Positions 22,866 to 25,411 of a stretch of DNA of 25,411 bases are shown piece after piece; the stretch's first letter is position 1, and each line of letters opens with the position of its first letter. The DNA comes from a virus. The notes beneath the pieces are model-generated. The model saw nothing but the letters and a program-made list of their open reading frames with translations. It was not told the origin of the DNA and made no database searches. The stretch is from IMG/VR virus record IMGVR_UViG_3300008263_000033, positions 1 to 25,411 of that record; one strand, given 5' to 3'. The translations under genes were made by a program, and so were the position numbers.

Positions 22866-23447
22866 ATGACTAAGGCAAGAGATTTAGCGAACGGTGGTTT
22901 CGGTTTAGTTCTTATTAAACCTTCTTCTGTTGTGAATGGTACGGATAATGGTAAGGGTACTGTAAGTTTCAGTGGTGTTACAAGTGTGTCGTTGAATGAT
23001 GTGTTCAATGCAACTTACACAAATTATAAAATGATTTTAAATGATGTAACACCACCAAGTCCAGGTGCAGAAATTACTTTTAGAATGCGTGTTTCTGGTT
23101 CAGATAATTCAACTTCAGGAAACTATATGTGGGGTAAAATTGGTTTAGAATTTGATGGTAGTGCTTCAAATGGTAATGGTGGAGCAAGTGCTACTTCTTT
23201 TAATATTGATTTTAATGATTCTGCTAATGGTATTTCTGGTGCATTTGATATTTACACCCCATTTGTTACGACAGATGTAACAAGATTTTCAGGCGTTTCA
23301 CAATCACACAGAACAGATTACACAAATTCTTGGTTTAGAACGTCAGCAGGAAATATGACTGTTACAACTTCTTATACAGGTCTGACATTAATTTGTGGTT
23401 CAGGAAATATGTCTGGTTCAATTTCAGTTTACGGTTACAACCAATAA
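22866..23447 (+). CDS. Adhesin paralogue 4
   Basis: 193 residues. A short N-terminus (TKARDLANGGFGLVLI) precedes the shared head pattern: GTVSFSGVTSVSLNDVF, NATYTNYKMIL, ITFRMRVSGSDNSTSG, with the end SGNMSGSISVYGYNQ. It is closer to paralogue 1 (MRLRVSGTDNSA versus FRMRVSGSDNST) than to paralogue 3. The ATG follows the previous stop by one base, and no small partner follows. The ARDLANGG start is one I recall from other phage fibre-tip proteins. Receptor binding is inferred, not shown. Confidence 0.65.
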   Translation: MTKARDLANGGFGLVLIKPSSVVNGTDNGKGTVSFSGVTSVSLNDVFNATYTNYKMILNDVTPPSPGAEITFRMRVSGSDNSTSGNYMWGKIGLEFDGSASNGNGGASATSFNIDFNDSANGISGAFDIYTPFVTTDVTRFSGVSQSHRTDYTNSWFRTSAGNMTVTTSYTGLTLICGSGNMSGSISVYGYNQ

Positions 23448-23465
23448 TAAGATAAGGAACACCTA

Positions 23466-25411
23466 GTGGCTTTATCAAGCACAATCAGAACACTCCGTTC
23501 CAGAGACATAACAGACTCAATCCCATTCAACGTGGGACAACCCTCATACGTTTCTGACATTTGGACAAACACAACAGTTGCATACGATGTTGCAATCGGT
23601 GGTCTACCATTCTTCTACGGCATCAACAACGACAGACCATACGAACGTCAAACTGCACCATACAAGAAACAACAGTTTGATAACAGTAAAGAACCTGGTG
23701 AGCAAACCCTTGAAGGTTGGTGGATTAGAAGCCAATCATCTTTTCATCGTGGTGCAGGAATAACTTTCTTTGACCCTTCTGCTGGTGAGGAAGTTGATTA
23801 CCGTTTCAGTTCATCACAAGGTGTTAACGTGTGGGACAAAGGTCAAGTAACCCTGTTGAAGAAAGTTGTTGCTGGTCACGAAACCTCAACCAGTTCACAG
23901 AAACTTCGCTCAATCAGATACTCAAACACTGATGCAGTGTTATCACTTGATGGTCACGATGTTGACAAACTACTTGGTGATGGAACAGTTGTTCACTTTG
24001 TTGACTACAACAGTGGCACAGATGCACCTGTTTATGGTATCTGTGATGACGGAACCACAGCCTACTGGGCAACCAATGATATTGATGCTGGCACTAACAA
24101 AGCACATTTGTACAAAAAAGCATTAACATTAACTTCTACTGATGCTGATACTTTAATGTTCAACGTTAACTCATACACTTTCACTGAAGGTAAAGTTGTG
24201 ATGGATTATGTTAAAGGTCGTATCATTCTTTGTGCAGATAATAAAGTTTATGAAATAACCCCAACATCTAATAACCTTCCATCCCCAATATTCACACACA
24301 CCAACACCTCATACACATTCACAAGTGTCACCGAATCAGGTGCAGCAATCTATGTGGCAGGCTTTGCTGGCACACAATCATCAATCTACAAGTTTACTTT
24401 GTCTGATGCTGGTGCTATCACTTCTTTAACTTCTGCTGTTATCGCAGCCGAAATGCCAATCGGTGAACTAATCCACTCAATCAAATACTATCTAGGCTAT
24501 ATGCTTATCGGAACCAATAAAGGTATCCGTGTAGCACAAGTATCTGTTGATGATGGTTCAATTGCTTATGGTCCACTGATTGTGGAAACCTCTCAACCTG
24601 TTTACGATTTTGCTTTCCGTGACAGATTTGCTTGGGCAACCACAAGTGTTAACGGTAACTCTGGTTTGACACGTATTGATTTATCTGAACAGATTAGTCC
24701 TCTTCGTTTTGCTTACGCAACAGATTTGTATTCTGATGCAGCAACCACAACCACAACTGCTTGTGCCCTACTTGGTACAACTAATCGTATGGTTTTCACA
24801 GCAGCAAACTCATACCATTTCATTGAATCAGCCACAGAGTTCATAGACTTTGGTTTCCTTCAAACAGGTTTCATTCGCTACGGCACACTTGAACCTAAGA
24901 ACTTTAAACGTTTACGTTGTCGTGGTGACTACGACAATGGTGGTTTGTTACTTGCACCTGTTGGTGAAGATGGCACAGTTTACGAAACAGCAATCTACAA
25001 TTCAACTCTTGGCACACCAGAAGTTAACACCATTAACCCACCTGGTTCACAAGAATATATTGGTTTAAGGTTCACCCTTTCAAGGTATGAGGACCCAACA
25101 GATTTGTCCTCAACTAAAGACACTCTTGGTCCAACATTTAAGGGATACCAGTTACGTGCACTACCAGCAACACCAAGACAGCACCTAATCCAATTACCTT
25201 TGTACTGTTATGACGTTGAAACAGACAGATACAACGTACAAGTTGGTTACGATGGTCGTTCTTGGGAACGCATACAAGCGTTAGAAGATTTGGAAACAAC
25301 AGGTGATGAAGTTATCTTCCAGGATTTTACTACTGGTGAACAGATAACTGTTGTTATTGATTCTGTTGGTTTCCAAAGAGCAACACCACCATCTGGGGGC
25401 TTCTCAGGTTT
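23466..25411 (+). CDS. Large tail protein with propeller-like repeats, truncated by window end
   Basis: The frame is open from GTG 23466 to the window end, at least 648 residues, with AAGGA at 23454-23458 before it. The N-terminus is VALSSTIRTLRSRDITDSI. From about residue 150 to 430 the sequence has repeating beta units of the kind VYGICDDGTTAYWAT, KVVMDYVKGRIILC, AIYVAGFAG and YYLGYMLIGTNKGIRV, which suggest a beta-propeller. After that there is a segment around DFGFLQTGFIRYGTLEPK and a C-terminal region with YDGRSW and VQVGY strands ending in a Gly-rich stretch at the border. The size and the propeller-like part resemble tail nozzle or minor tail proteins of short-tailed and actinobacterial phages. 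The true product and end are not visible here. Confidence 0.7.
   Translation, partial: MALSSTIRTLRSRDITDSIPFNVGQPSYVSDIWTNTTVAYDVAIGGLPFFYGINNDRPYERQTAPYKKQQFDNSKEPGEQTLEGWWIRSQSSFHRGAGITFFDPSAGEEVDYRFSSSQGVNVWDKGQVTLLKKVVAGHETSTSSQKLRSIRYSNTDAVLSLDGHDVDKLLGDGTVVHFVDYNSGTDAPVYGICDDGTTAYWATNDIDAGTNKAHLYKKALTLTSTDADTLMFNVNSYTFTEGKVVMDYVKGRIILCADNKVYEITPTSNNLPSPIFTHTNTSYTFTSVTESGAAIYVAGFAGTQSSIYKFTLSDAGAITSLTSAVIAAEMPIGELIHSIKYYLGYMLIGTNKGIRVAQVSVDDGSIAYGPLIVETSQPVYDFAFRDRFAWATTSVNGNSGLTRIDLSEQISPLRFAYATDLYSDAATTTTTACALLGTTNRMVFTAANSYHFIESATEFIDFGFLQTGFIRYGTLEPKNFKRLRCRGDYDNGGLLLAPVGEDGTVYETAIYNSTLGTPEVNTINPPGSQEYIGLRFTLSRYEDPTDLSSTKDTLGPTFKGYQLRALPATPRQHLIQLPLYCYDVETDRYNVQVGYDGRSWERIQALEDLETTGDEVIFQDFTTGEQITVVIDSVGFQRATPPSGGFSG

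Overview
The window is the structural (virion) module of a tailed double-stranded DNA phage. All genes I support lie on the + strand, packed with overlapping ATGA, TAATG or adjacent stop/start junctions. The order is terminase large subunit, portal, a 1584-residue virion protein, two further putative internal proteins, scaffold, major capsid protein, small accessory genes, adaptor, fibres/adhesins, and a long tail protein cut by the window end. No tail tube, tape measure or split tail-assembly chaperone pair is visible, which suggests a short-tailed (podovirus-like) virion, although the window does not cover the whole genome.

The host is probably an actinobacterium with an AT-rich genome, such as an aquatic lineage. 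This is inference. The major capsid protein has the conserved C-terminal pattern of the N4-gp56 family. A small membrane protein resembles DUF2746 and a small CxxC protein resembles types common in actinobacteriophages. The sequence is clearly AT-rich, unlike phages of high-GC soil actinobacteria.

Layout: 1-345 is non-coding with three hairpins and a possible promoter. 346-2328 is the terminase, carrying an exact 81-bp in-frame tandem duplication inside its nuclease domain and a codon-usage break between Walker A and Walker B. 2338-2903 holds two small basic genes. 2903-4648 is the portal, followed by two small genes. 5259-12364 holds three large genes likely to encode internal/ejected virion proteins, the third with a LysM-like N-terminus. 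12365-12483 is a non-coding gap. 12484-14019 is scaffold plus capsid, closed by a terminator-like hairpin at 14039-14066. 14084-16055 is a run of eight small genes, several extremely lysine-rich. 16073-17134 is a family-2-like glycosyltransferase with a TPR-like tail, overlapping the putative head-tail adaptor (17121-18014). 18024-20042 is a repeat-rich tail fibre with an exact 66-bp tandem duplication. 20052-23447 holds a small beta protein and a tandem array of four paralogous adhesin genes, two of which are each followed by a paralogous small helical protein. 23466 to the window end is a long tail protein open at its 3' end.

Together the genes package DNA (terminase, portal), build the head (scaffold, capsid), likely deliver DNA across the envelope (1584-residue, 369-residue and LysM-like proteins), join head to tail (adaptor) and recognise the host (fibre and adhesin array). 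The most unusual signals are the exact in-frame tandem duplications, the adhesin/small-protein cassette array, the glycosyltransferase embedded in the virion operon, and the band of lysine-rich miniproteins.
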